Below are positions 15,035 to 22,305 of a DNA stretch of 24,788 nt, piece by piece. Origin of the DNA: DASSWG01 sp041689995 (GTDB lineage: Bacteria > Bacteroidota > Bacteroidia > Flavobacteriales > Flavobacteriaceae); contig JBDNFD010000122.1 of the NCBI GenBank assembly GCA_041689995.1, forward strand, positions 1 to 24,788, written 5' to 3'. Made by a program: the position numbers and the translations under genes. The stretch's first letter is position 1. Every line of letters begins with the position of its first letter. The notes below the pieces were generated by a model. That model saw only the letters and a program-made list of their open reading frames with translations. It was not told where the DNA came from and did no database searches.

Positions 15035-15053
15035 CAAAATTAGCGTATTTTTG
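15035..15053. promoter_or_regulatory. compact divergent promoter pair
   Basis: Two -7 boxes face outward within 19 bp. TAATTTTG on the minus strand (15035-15042) serves the methyltransferase-ZIP unit, and TATTTTTG on the plus strand (15046-15053) serves the RlmL-like gene. The three-base gap means two RNA polymerases probably cannot bind at once. No ideal -33 box is seen for either; a TTG at 15018-15020 is 25 bp from the plus box. Confidence 0.6.
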
Positions 15054-15073
15054 CCGGTATTCAGAGCGAAGCT

Positions 15074-16231
15074 ATGGAAAATAATTTTAAAATGCTGGCA
15101 AAAACCTTGTATGGTTTTGAACCTTTGTTGGCAAAAGAATTGCGCGATCTAGGTGCGATAGATGTGAAAGAAGGAATTCGAAGCGTTGAATTTTCGGGTG
15201 ATAAAGGATTTATGTACAAGGCGAATCTATGTTTGCGCACCGCCATTAAAATCCTGAAACCCTTTCATCGCTTTAAAGTACTTTCCGAGGAAGATCTTTA
15301 TAAAAACGTATATGCCATTGATTGGTCGGAAATGATGGATCCATCGGGAACATTGGCTATCAATTCCACAGTATTTTCTCAAAAATTCACGCATTCTCAA
15401 TATATTTCTTTAAAAACCAAAGATGCCATTGTGGATAAATTCCGCGATTTGACTGGCATTCGTCCGGATATTGATTTGGATTATCCCGATTTACGGATCA
15501 ATGTGCATATCGAAAATGACGATTGTACGCTTTCCTTGGACAGTTCCGGTCAATCTTTGCATAAAAGAGGTTACAAAACAGCTACAAATATTGCCCCGAT
15601 GAATGAAGTATTGGCGGCCGGATTGTTGTTGCATTCCGGTTGGGACGGTCAATGTGACTTTATGGACCCGATGTGTGGCAGCGGCACTATTCTTATTGAA
15701 GCAGCGATGATCGCTTGCAATATTCCGCCCAATCTGAACAAAAAGGAATTTGGCTTCGAAAAATGGAAAGATTGGGATGTGGATTTATTCGAAACGATCG
15801 AAAAATCAGTCCTTTCAAAAATCCGTGGGTTTGAACATACTGTTGTCGGTTATGACAAAGCGCCTTCGGCAGTGCGAAAGGCAATCGATAATATCGAAAA
15901 TGCCAATCTTTCTGAATTTATCACCGTGGAACAGCAAAACTTCTTCGAAACCGAAAAACAAACGGAAAAGCATTTGCACATGGTTTTCAATCCTCCCTAT
16001 GGCGAACGATTGGAAATTGATATTCCCAGTTTTTATAAGGAAATCGGCGATACTTTAAAACAAGGATATCCGGGAACGGACGCTTGGTTCATCACTTCCG
16101 ATATGGAAGCGATTAAAAATGTAGGCTTAAAACCTTCGAGAAAAATTAAGGTTTTTAATGGGAAATTGGAAGCTAAATTGCTGAAATACGTTATGTATGA
16201 AGGCACTAAAAAGTTTAAACCAAAATCTTAA
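15074..16231 (+). CDS. rlmL: THUMP-domain rRNA guanine-N2 methyltransferase, RlmL N-terminal type
   Basis: RNA methyltransferase of 385 aa, matching the N-terminal half of E. coli RlmL (m2G2445 of 23S rRNA). An N-terminal ferredoxin-like/THUMP RNA-binding region (about 1-155) contains YGFEPLLAKELRDLGA (13-28). The catalytic domain shows DPMCGSGTILIEAA (198-211) for SAM and NPPYGER (306-312), the amino-methylating motif IV. The RlmK half of the enterobacterial fusion is absent, which is normal outside proteobacteria. The stop codon overlaps that of the convergent ferredoxin reductase gene in TTAA. The target nucleotide is inferred from the family. Confidence 0.87.
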   Translation: MENNFKMLAKTLYGFEPLLAKELRDLGAIDVKEGIRSVEFSGDKGFMYKANLCLRTAIKILKPFHRFKVLSEEDLYKNVYAIDWSEMMDPSGTLAINSTVFSQKFTHSQYISLKTKDAIVDKFRDLTGIRPDIDLDYPDLRINVHIENDDCTLSLDSSGQSLHKRGYKTATNIAPMNEVLAAGLLLHSGWDGQCDFMDPMCGSGTILIEAAMIACNIPPNLNKKEFGFEKWKDWDVDLFETIEKSVLSKIRGFEHTVVGYDKAPSAVRKAIDNIENANLSEFITVEQQNFFETEKQTEKHLHMVFNPPYGERLEIDIPSFYKEIGDTLKQGYPGTDAWFITSDMEAIKNVGLKPSRKIKVFNGKLEAKLLKYVMYEGTKKFKPKS

Positions 16232-17349
16232 TCAATTGATTTCACTACGGCTTTTGGAGCTTCTTTTTTAGAGCCATCAAATCCTTCCACACCGGCCACA
16301 GTGGTATATTTCAGAACATATTTTTTATCGGGAAAAATTCGCTGATAGGCACTTTGGCACATCATAGTTGCTTCGTGGAAACCACATAGAATCAGTTTCA
16401 ATTTGCCGGGATAGGTATTCACATCGCCGATAGCGTAAATCCCAGGAATGTTGGTTTGATAATCAAGCGAATTATTCACTTTAATCGCATTTTTTTCAAT
16501 TTCCAAACCCCAATCGGCAATGGGACCGAGTTTCGGTGAAAGTCCAAATAAGGGAATAAAATAGTCTGTTTCCCATAGAATTTCTTCCGCAGTTTCCCCA
16601 AATTTTCGAATTACGACAGATTCCAAATGATTTTCGCCACGAACTTCGATAACTTCTGCGGGAGTAATTAAATTGATTTTTCCCAGATTTTTCAATTCCT
16701 TTACTTTATCCACGGAATCCAAAGCACCGCGGAATTCATTTCTTCGATGAATTAAAACAACTTCGGAAGCGATATCAGCAAGAAAGATGCTCCAATCCAA
16801 AGCCGAATCGCCGCCTCCGGCAATAACCACTCTTTTGTCCCGGTATATTTCAGGATCACGTATTATATAGGAAACACCTTTGTCTTCATAATTCATAATA
16901 TTATGGACAGGAGGTTTTCGAGGCTCGAAACTTCCCAAGCCACCGGCAATTGCAACCACCGGAGCGTGATGTCTTGTTCCTTTATTGGTTGTTACAATGA
17001 AACTTCCATCCTCTAATTTTTCAATGCTTTCCGACCGTTCGCCAAGAGTGAAACCCGGATTGAACGGCTTGATTTGCTCCATTAGGTTTTTCACCAAATC
17101 GCCCGCTAATATTTCTGGAAATGCCGGAATATCGTAAATGGGTTTCTTTGGATAAATTTCGGAACACTGGCCGCCAGGAGTAGCCAATGCATCGATGAGG
17201 TGACATTTCAGTTTTAATAAACCGGCTTCAAAAACGGTGAAAAGTCCAGTCGGACCTGCACCAATAATGATTATATCTGTTTTGATAGCCTCCCCCGAAT
17301 TCTCCAACGGAGCGGAGACGGAAGCATTAACTTTTTTATCCTTTAACAT
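16228..17349 (-). CDS. ferredoxin/flavodoxin-NADP+ reductase, thioredoxin-reductase-like
   Basis: FAD/NADPH flavoprotein of 373 aa resembling the YumC-type ferredoxin-NADP+ reductases. The FAD-binding motif is DIIIIGAGPTGLFTVFEAGL (25-44), with PGGQCSEIYPKKPIYDIP (58-75). The NADPH domain has VVIAGGGDSALDW (174-186) and HRRNEFRG (201-208), and the late FAD motif is YAIGDVNTYPGKLKL. The thioredoxin reductase CxxC is absent, which favours ferredoxin reductase. The ATG at 17349 gives the normal N-terminus; a longer frame to 17430 would read through the hairpin after nifU. It is third in an mrp-nifU-reductase operon and may supply electrons for Fe-S assembly; that role is inferred. Confidence 0.85.
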   Translation of the reverse strand: MLKDKKVNASVSAPLENSGEAIKTDIIIIGAGPTGLFTVFEAGLLKLKCHLIDALATPGGQCSEIYPKKPIYDIPAFPEILAGDLVKNLMEQIKPFNPGFTLGERSESIEKLEDGSFIVTTNKGTRHHAPVVAIAGGLGSFEPRKPPVHNIMNYEDKGVSYIIRDPEIYRDKRVVIAGGGDSALDWSIFLADIASEVVLIHRRNEFRGALDSVDKVKELKNLGKINLITPAEVIEVRGENHLESVVIRKFGETAEEILWETDYFIPLFGLSPKLGPIADWGLEIEKNAIKVNNSLDYQTNIPGIYAIGDVNTYPGKLKLILCGFHEATMMCQSAYQRIFPDKKYVLKYTTVAGVEGFDGSKKEAPKAVVKSID

Positions 17350-17392
17350 GTAATTTTCAAATTTTTTAAAAAAAAAGCAGAAACGTGAAAAG

Positions 17393-17419
17393 TTTCCCCT
17401 TTGGGGAAAAGCAAAGGGG
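17393..17419 (-). other. alternative hairpins between nifU and reductase genes
   Basis: TTTCCCC (17393-17399) and GGGGAAA (17403-17409) pair around a 3-nt loop. CCCCTTT (17396-17402) can instead pair with AAAGGGG (17413-17419). The two structures exclude each other. They lie 4-30 bp beyond the nifU stop and upstream of the reductase start. A poly-T run follows further along the minus strand (about 17368-17376), so partial termination or RNA processing is possible. Confidence 0.5.
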
Positions 17420-17422
17420 CTT

Positions 17423-17662
17423 TTATTCAATATTTATCACGGTTTGAATTTGTGGTGCGAATTTTTTGATCGTCAGTTCCACACCCGATTTTAAAGTCAT
17501 TTGATTTACGCCACAGCCAACACAAGTGCCTTCCAATTGAACTTTTACCAAAGTTCCATTTTCAATGGCGATCAAAGAAATATCGCCTCTATCGTTTTGT
17601 AAAAAAGGGCGGATTTCATCCAAAGCTTTTTCTACGTTCATTCGTAACTCGTCCTGTTCCAT
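17423..17662 (-). CDS. NifU C-terminal domain Fe-S scaffold protein
   Basis: Small protein of 79 aa consisting only of the NifU C-terminal (Nfu-type) domain. The cluster-binding CVGC motif is at 47-50, within EGTCVGCGVNQMTL, and the helix-rich start ALDEIRPFLQNDRGDISL is typical. Such proteins carry a [4Fe-4S] cluster between subunits and pass it to target enzymes. It sits 7 bp downstream of mrp, so the carrier and the ATPase are probably made together. The length is normal for stand-alone Nfu domains in Bacteroidota. Confidence 0.92.
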   Translation of the reverse strand: MEQDELRMNVEKALDEIRPFLQNDRGDISLIAIENGTLVKVQLEGTCVGCGVNQMTLKSGVELTIKKFAPQIQTVINIE

Positions 17663-17669
17663 AGTATTG

Positions 17670-18797
17670 TTATTTTACGGCGCTGCAACCTGCCATGGCG
17701 GTGATTTTGACCGCTTCGCTCGCGGGCAGATTTTTGTTTCTCGCGACAGTTTGCTGGACAACATTTTTTGTGATGGATTCCAAAGCACTTTCCAAAGGAG
17801 TTCCGGTTTGCAAAGCTGCGGGACGACCAATATCACCCGATTCCCGAATACTTTGCACCAAAGGGATTTCACCCAAAAAAGGAATTTTCAATTCTTCGGC
17901 AAGTCTTTTTGCACCTTGTTTTCCAAAAATATAATACTTATTGTCCGGCAATTCTTCCGGGGTAAAATAGGCCATATTTTCCACCATTCCCAAAACGGGA
18001 ACATTAAGGCTTTCTTGTTGGAACATAGCCACTCCTTTTCGTGCAACGGCCAAAGCCACATTTTGTGGAGTGCTCACAATAACCGCGCCTGTGATCGGTA
18101 ATGACTGTAAAAAGGAAAGATGAATATCACCCGTTCCCGGAGGAAGGTCCACCAATAAAAAATCAAGTTCGCCCCAATCGGCATCAAAAATCATTTGGTT
18201 CAAGGCTTTGGACGCCATCGGGCCACGCCAAACCACGGCCTGATTAGGTTTAGTAAAAAATCCGATGGAAAGAATTTTTACGCCATAGTTTTCAACGGGC
18301 TTCATTTTCGATTTTCCGTCAACATTCACGGAAAGTGGCCGTTCAAATTCCACATCGAACATAATGGTGGCCGATGGACCATAAATATCGGCGTCCAACA
18401 AACCAACTTTGAAGCCCATTTTCACCAAACTTACAGCCAGATTTGCCGTAACAGTCGATTTGCCAACCCCACCTTTTCCTGAAGCTATGGCGATGATATT
18501 CTGAATTCCAGGAATCGCTTTGCCTTTAATTTCCGGAAGTTTTTTTTGTGCAAGTACTTTTGTATTGACCTGGATTTTTGCTTTTTGGTATACTTTTTCG
18601 TGAATGACCTTCATAACATCCACTTCAGCACGTTTTTTAATATGCAGGGCAGGTGTCGAAAGTTCCAGATCAACGACTACTTCGTCCCCAAAAACAACGA
18701 CGTTTTTCACCGCGCCGCTTTCCACCATGTTTTGACCTTCACCTGCAACGGAAATGCTTTGTAAAGCTTTTATTATATCACTTTTTTCCAACTTCAT
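17670..18797 (-). CDS. mrp: Mrp/ApbC-family Fe-S carrier P-loop ATPase
   Basis: Mrp/NBP35-family ATPase of 375 aa, predicted to carry or load Fe-S clusters. An N-terminal MIP18/DUF59-like domain (about 1-90) is followed by the deviant Walker A SGKGGVGKST (106-115), DADIYGPSATIMF and LLVDLPPGTGD. The CxxC usual after the ENM motif is missing: the text reads VENMAYFTPEELPDNKYYIFG with no Cys. A lone Cys remains near the C-terminus (MAGCSAVK). I recall CxxC-less Mrp proteins in Bacteroidota, so this is probably lineage-typical. First gene of the mrp-nifU-reductase operon; a -7 box and a Fur/PerR-like palindrome lie just upstream. Confidence 0.92.
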   Translation of the reverse strand: MKLEKSDIIKALQSISVAGEGQNMVESGAVKNVVVFGDEVVVDLELSTPALHIKKRAEVDVMKVIHEKVYQKAKIQVNTKVLAQKKLPEIKGKAIPGIQNIIAIASGKGGVGKSTVTANLAVSLVKMGFKVGLLDADIYGPSATIMFDVEFERPLSVNVDGKSKMKPVENYGVKILSIGFFTKPNQAVVWRGPMASKALNQMIFDADWGELDFLLVDLPPGTGDIHLSFLQSLPITGAVIVSTPQNVALAVARKGVAMFQQESLNVPVLGMVENMAYFTPEELPDNKYYIFGKQGAKRLAEELKIPFLGEIPLVQSIRESGDIGRPAALQTGTPLESALESITKNVVQQTVARNKNLPASEAVKITAMAGCSAVK

Positions 18798-18830
18798 CTC
18801 AAACTTTGCTTTATTTGATTTTCGGTTTGT

Positions 18831-18845
18831 TTAGAATTATTCTAA
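18831..18845 (-). promoter_or_regulatory. 7-1-7 inverted repeat, Fur/PerR-like operator of mrp operon
   Basis: TTAGAATTATTCTAA is a perfect 7-1-7 inverted repeat (TTAGAAT-T-ATTCTAA). The PerR box consensus TTATAATnATTATAA has the same architecture and differs at one symmetric position per half. It lies a few bases downstream of the mrp -7 box, over the expected transcription start, where a bound repressor would block transcription. Which Fur-family member, if any, binds is unknown. Confidence 0.55.
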
Positions 18846-18849
18846 AGTG

Positions 18850-18857
18850 CAAACTTA
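18850..18857 (-). promoter_or_regulatory. -7 promoter box of mrp operon
   Basis: TAAGTTTG on the minus strand fits TAnnTTTG. The expected transcription start is near 18845, giving a leader of about 48 nt before the ATG at 18797. No TTG is seen at the expected -33 distance. Confidence 0.5.
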
Positions 18858-18912
18858 CGAAATAGAATTGATTATTGTATGTTGAAATGGGACATTAGAA
18901 ATTGGAAATTGA

Positions 18913-18965
18913 TCCCGAGTACTCGGGACTGAACACTGCTCACTGAACACTATTCACTGATCACT
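18913..18965. repeat. 16-bp palindrome followed by heptamer repeats (nnnCACT)
   Basis: TCCCGAGTACTCGGGA (18913-18928) is a perfect palindrome. It runs into seven-base units ending in ACT: CGGGACT, GAACACT, GCTCACT, GAACACT, ATTCACT, GATCACT (18924-18965). Pairs of heptamers make a 14-bp period. The array runs into the 3' end of the alkyltransferase-like gene and supplies its stop codon. Confidence 0.75.
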
Positions 18966-19280
18966 TACTTTGGGTTCCCAAAAAACCAAATCGAAATCTT
19001 GAACCTGATTATTTTCCACATGGACTCCTTCACTTTCCAATAATTGTTGCATTAATTTGGTTCCTTGAAAATGGTGTTTTCCGGTCAACATTCCTTTGCG
19101 GTTAACGACACGATGCGCTGGAACATCGCCAAGTTTACCAGATCCGTTCAGCGCATATCCGACCATTCTTGCGCTTTTTGCCGCACCGATTGCCCGGGCA
19201 ATTGCTCCAAAAGATGTGACCTTTCCATAAGGGATTTTTCGGGTGACTTCATATACCTTTTCAAAAAAGCTTTTTTCCAT
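18954..19280 (-). CDS. alkyltransferase-like protein (ATL), MGMT family
   Basis: Protein of 108 aa corresponding to the DNA-binding domain of O6-alkylguanine-DNA alkyltransferase. The helix-turn-helix and arginine-finger region IPYGKVTSFGAIARAIGAAK (16-35) and SARMVGYALNG (36-46) are present, but the active-site PCHR is PAHR (54-57), so Cys is replaced by Ala. It cannot accept alkyl groups. Such ATL proteins bind O6-alkylguanine, flip it out and hand the lesion to nucleotide excision repair. The ATG at 19280 gives the normal N-terminus; the frame is open further upstream within lysE. It lies 2 bp after lysE. Its last codons lie in the heptamer repeat. Confidence 0.88.
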   Translation of the reverse strand: MEKSFFEKVYEVTRKIPYGKVTSFGAIARAIGAAKSARMVGYALNGSGKLGDVPAHRVVNRKGMLTGKHHFQGTKLMQQLLESEGVHVENNQVQDFDLVFWEPKVSDQ

Positions 19281-19282
19281 GA

Positions 19283-19909
19283 TCACCACGGGTAATAAAT
19301 TCTTATGAGCGTAGCAATAACCAAGAATACCATCAAAAATGCCATGAAATAATTGGAATATTTTGCCACAGATGGCGTGTTTTTTTCGATTTTGATGAAA
19401 CAAATCACATATAAATAAAGCGTAAAAAAAGTACCCAAGGCTGCACCAAATGCGAAAACCCAAATTACCGACCAATCATATTCATAGTTCCCTTTGGCAT
19501 TAAAAGCCGTACTCACAGCAACAAAATAAGGGATTGGGAAGATATTCAAAGCGGAAATGATAATTCCTTTAAGAAAACTCTTGGTAACATTGGTGTTTTC
19601 TTCTTTCGCGTTCACCTTTTTCTTTTTGGCAGCAATGAAAAAATAGATTGCCATTAATCCGAAAACCACCAACCCGGTGCGCAATAAAATGTTCCTGATG
19701 TAAGGGTGATTGAAAATATATTTGGCCAACAAAATGGCGATAGCAGCTTGAAATAGCACAATGAAACTAGCACCGACAGCAACCAGCATCCCATTTTTTT
19801 TGCCTCTTTCCAAACAAGTTTTGGCAACGGTCATATTCACCAATCCAGGGGGCAAAACTCCGAGAAACGCGGCAGAAAATGCGACCAAAAATAGTTTAGT
19901 TTCTTCCAA
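19283..19909 (-). CDS. LysE-family transporter
   Basis: Membrane protein of 208 aa with about six hydrophobic segments. The N-terminal signature FLGVLPPGLVNMTVAKTCLE (15-34) resembles the LysE/RhtB amino-acid exporter family, with the conserved Pro-Gly pair in the first helix. The central NIFPIPYFVAVSTAF segment is also typical. The substrate is unknown; amino acids or derivatives are usual. It is 10 bp after trmB and 2 bp before the ATL gene, so it is likely part of the same transcript. Confidence 0.85.
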   Translation of the reverse strand: MEETKLFLVAFSAAFLGVLPPGLVNMTVAKTCLERGKKNGMLVAVGASFIVLFQAAIAILLAKYIFNHPYIRNILLRTGLVVFGLMAIYFFIAAKKKKVNAKEENTNVTKSFLKGIIISALNIFPIPYFVAVSTAFNAKGNYEYDWSVIWVFAFGAALGTFFTLYLYVICFIKIEKNTPSVAKYSNYFMAFLMVFLVIATLIRIYYPW

Positions 19910-19919
19910 AAAACACTTT

Positions 19920-20594
19920 TTAGTTGATTTTAAATTGGATGTAAGTTATCGGTTTTTTTTGTTCAAGATACTGTTTTTCATAGAAAGTTTGAATTTCTGT
20001 AAGAACTTCCGGCCTTTCTGTATTTTTATAAATGTTGTGGTTTGATTGCAAAACCGTGTGCCCTTCGCCGTGCAAAAGTCCCAATGTATATCCATGCATA
20101 AATTCGCTGTCCGTTTTTAAATTTACCACGCCGTCTGAATGTAGGATTTTTTTGTATTTCTGAAGAAAATCCGAATTGGTCAAGCGATGTTTTGTGCGCC
20201 TGTATTTTATTTGTGGATCGGGAAAAGTAATCCATATTTCATCAATTTCATTCTCATCGAAGATTAAATCGATCAGTTCGATTTGCGTTCGGAGGAACCC
20301 GACATTCGTCAAACCTTCTTCTAAAGCGGTTTTTGCGCCCCTCCAAAAACGCGCGCCTTTTATATCAATGCCCAAAAAATTCTTTTCAGGGAACATTTTT
20401 GCCAGTCCGATGGAATATTCCCCTTTTCCGCAACCCAGTTCCAATACAATGGGTTTTTCATTTTTGAAAAAATCTTTTTTCCAATTTCCTTTTATGGGAA
20501 AGTTTCCAGAAAGAATTTCTTCCCGCTGCGGCTGAACTACGTTCGTGAAAGTTTCATTTTCCCGAAACCTTCTTAATTTATTTTTGCTGCCCAA
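19920..20594 (-). CDS. trmB: tRNA (guanine-N7-)-methyltransferase
   Basis: SAM-dependent enzyme of 224 aa that makes m7G46 in tRNA. Motifs: VLELGCGKGEYSIGLA (50-65), FLGIDIKGARFWRGAK (73-88), ITFPDPQIKYRRTKHRL (122-138) and the C-terminal EIQTFYEKQYL. I place the start at TTG 20594, because family members begin GSKNKLRRFRENETF right after Met, AGGG lies just upstream, and a TATTTTTG promoter box (20615-20622) sits upstream of it. The longer frame from TTG 20627 would start upstream of that box. It lies 73 bp downstream of the peptide-binding lipoprotein gene. Confidence 0.9.
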   Translation of the reverse strand: MGSKNKLRRFRENETFTNVVQPQREEILSGNFPIKGNWKKDFFKNEKPIVLELGCGKGEYSIGLAKMFPEKNFLGIDIKGARFWRGAKTALEEGLTNVGFLRTQIELIDLIFDENEIDEIWITFPDPQIKYRRTKHRLTNSDFLQKYKKILHSDGVVNLKTDSEFMHGYTLGLLHGEGHTVLQSNHNIYKNTERPEVLTEIQTFYEKQYLEQKKPITYIQFKIN

Positions 20595-20614
20595 ATCCCT
20601 GAATTTAATTTCAA

Positions 20615-20622
20615 CAAAAATA
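20615..20622 (-). promoter_or_regulatory. -7 promoter box of trmB-lysE-ATL unit
   Basis: TATTTTTG on the minus strand fits TAnnTTTG. The predicted transcription start is about 16 nt before the TTG at 20594, which supports that start codon. No -33 TTG is evident. Confidence 0.45.
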
Positions 20623-20667
20623 ATCAAAAGGTTTTAACCGAATTTTTGGATTTTTTTGGAAGAAGGT

Positions 20668-22275
20668 TTATTCTTTCATGGATTTTTTCACTCTGCGCAA
20701 ATCGAGCATATTCACCGGATTAATGCCCAGACCAGAAATATTTTTTTGGGTAAAACGAACAACTTCATCATAATATAAAGGGACGATCGGGGCATGGGCG
20801 ATAATTATGGAATCCATTTTGGTATAGAGCGCGATCCTATTTTTATCGTCTGTTGTTTGTAGGGCTTTTTCGTATAGTTGGTCGAAAATTGGAGATGAAA
20901 AATGCGTGTAATTGGGACCATTTGGGGTAAAATTCGGACTATAAAACAACGACAAATAATTTTGCGCATCCGGATAATCTGCGATCCAACTTGCACGGAA
21001 AACCTGTAATTTACCGATGCTGCGCTGCTGTCGGATCGTTGATGGCGGCATCACGTTCACGCTGGCGTTTATTCCGATTTTCTGCAATTCACGTTGAATA
21101 TATTCACATAAATCCACGTAAATCGCACTGGTTGAAATAGCAATAACCGGATTTTCATCGCCTGTTTCTTCTTTGTATTTCTTCACTAAATCCCAAGCTA
21201 TTTCGGGTTGATAAGTGTAACCTTCCAAATCGGCAAATCCGGGTAAACCTTTTGGAATAATCCCATTTACGCCGGGAAATCCGATCCCGTTTCGCAAATA
21301 AGTGATCATTTTTGTTCTGTCAAAACCATAATTAATCGCTTTTCTGAGTAGTAAAGAATTATTTTCGGAAAGTTCACTGTCTAAATAAACCCCCAAGTAT
21401 TCCGTGTTCAAATAAGGACTAGTTTTCATCGTGATCCGATCGGCATATTTTTCACGAAGTTTACCTTCATTGGTTAATAATTCATCTTTGTAGGAAGGAT
21501 CCAATCCACTCAAAAAATCCAGATTTCCCTGTGCAAATTGTAGAAATTCACTTTGTTTGTCTGTCAGAAAAGTGATGGCAACGGCTTCCAGATAGGGAAG
21601 TTGATCTCCATTTTTGTCTTCTTCGAAATAAAGGTCATTTCTGCGGAAAACCAATTTCTCGTTTTCTTCCCAGCGTTTAAATCGAAAAGGGCCGGTGCCA
21701 ATTGGATTGTCCCGGAAATCGAGTTTGGACATTTCTGTTGGAAGAACCGAACAATATTCCATTGAAAGTAAACCTAAAAAAGCTGGAAAACTTTGTTTCA
21801 AATGAATTTTGAATATGGAATCGTTCACCACTTCAAAAGATTCGACGTCGCGTATTACCCAACTTCCGGACGATGCGATAATGGGATCGGTCAGCCGTTT
21901 CAAACTAAATTCCACATCTTCAGATTTAACCGTTCGCGTGGAATCTTCACCAAAAATCGCGTTTTTATGAAAATAGACATCGGTACGAAGAGAGAAAGTA
22001 TAGGTTTTTCCACTGTCGGAAATTGCCCAACTTTTGGCGATGTCGGGTTGAATGTTCAAGTTATTGTCCAATTGAACCAAACCGTTATATAATTGATTGC
22101 ACGGCCAAATATTCCGTTGATCTTTCGCAAAAGCAGGATCGAGAGAAGAAATATTTGCAAATTCATTATAGTGAAAAACCAAATGATCCCTGTTTTTTTC
22201 GGAATTATTTCCACAGGAAAACAAAAGTATTCCCAGAAAAATATGGCACAGAAAGAATGGGGAGATTCGTGTCAA
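20668..22275 (-). CDS. ABC-type peptide-binding lipoprotein (SBP family 5), orphan
   Basis: Family 5 extracellular solute-binding protein (DppA/OppA-like), predicted to bind oligopeptides or similar ligands in the periplasm as a lipoprotein. A lipobox FLGILLFSCGNN ends the signal peptide. Typical family stretches are LDPAFAKDQRNIWPCNQLYN, KSEDVEFSLKRLTDP, NPIGTGPFRFKRW, RKAINYGFDRTKMI and SWIADYPDAQNYLSLFYSP. The frame is open from TTG 22308, but that codon lies inside a -7 promoter box. TTG 22275 gives 535 aa with a 21-residue signal up to the lipid Cys, so I prefer it; there is no ATG start. No permease or ATPase genes are nearby, so its partners are elsewhere or it works alone. Confidence 0.87.
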   Translation of the reverse strand: MTRISPFFLCHIFLGILLFSCGNNSEKNRDHLVFHYNEFANISSLDPAFAKDQRNIWPCNQLYNGLVQLDNNLNIQPDIAKSWAISDSGKTYTFSLRTDVYFHKNAIFGEDSTRTVKSEDVEFSLKRLTDPIIASSGSWVIRDVESFEVVNDSIFKIHLKQSFPAFLGLLSMEYCSVLPTEMSKLDFRDNPIGTGPFRFKRWEENEKLVFRRNDLYFEEDKNGDQLPYLEAVAITFLTDKQSEFLQFAQGNLDFLSGLDPSYKDELLTNEGKLREKYADRITMKTSPYLNTEYLGVYLDSELSENNSLLLRKAINYGFDRTKMITYLRNGIGFPGVNGIIPKGLPGFADLEGYTYQPEIAWDLVKKYKEETGDENPVIAISTSAIYVDLCEYIQRELQKIGINASVNVMPPSTIRQQRSIGKLQVFRASWIADYPDAQNYLSLFYSPNFTPNGPNYTHFSSPIFDQLYEKALQTTDDKNRIALYTKMDSIIIAHAPIVPLYYDEVVRFTQKNISGLGINPVNMLDLRRVKKSMKE

Positions 22276-22305
22276 ATTTGAATTTAGTTTTTTGTGATGG
22301 CTTTT

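Noticed and set aside
17565..18101. Plus-strand open frame of 178 codons opposite nifU and mrp
   Set aside because: It lies antisense to two well-recognised genes, has no family resemblance, and its composition follows from the opposite strand.
19281..19475. 65-residue N-terminal extension of the ATL protein
   Set aside because: It overlaps lysE in another frame and has no counterpart in the family; the ATG at 19280 gives a standard N-terminus.
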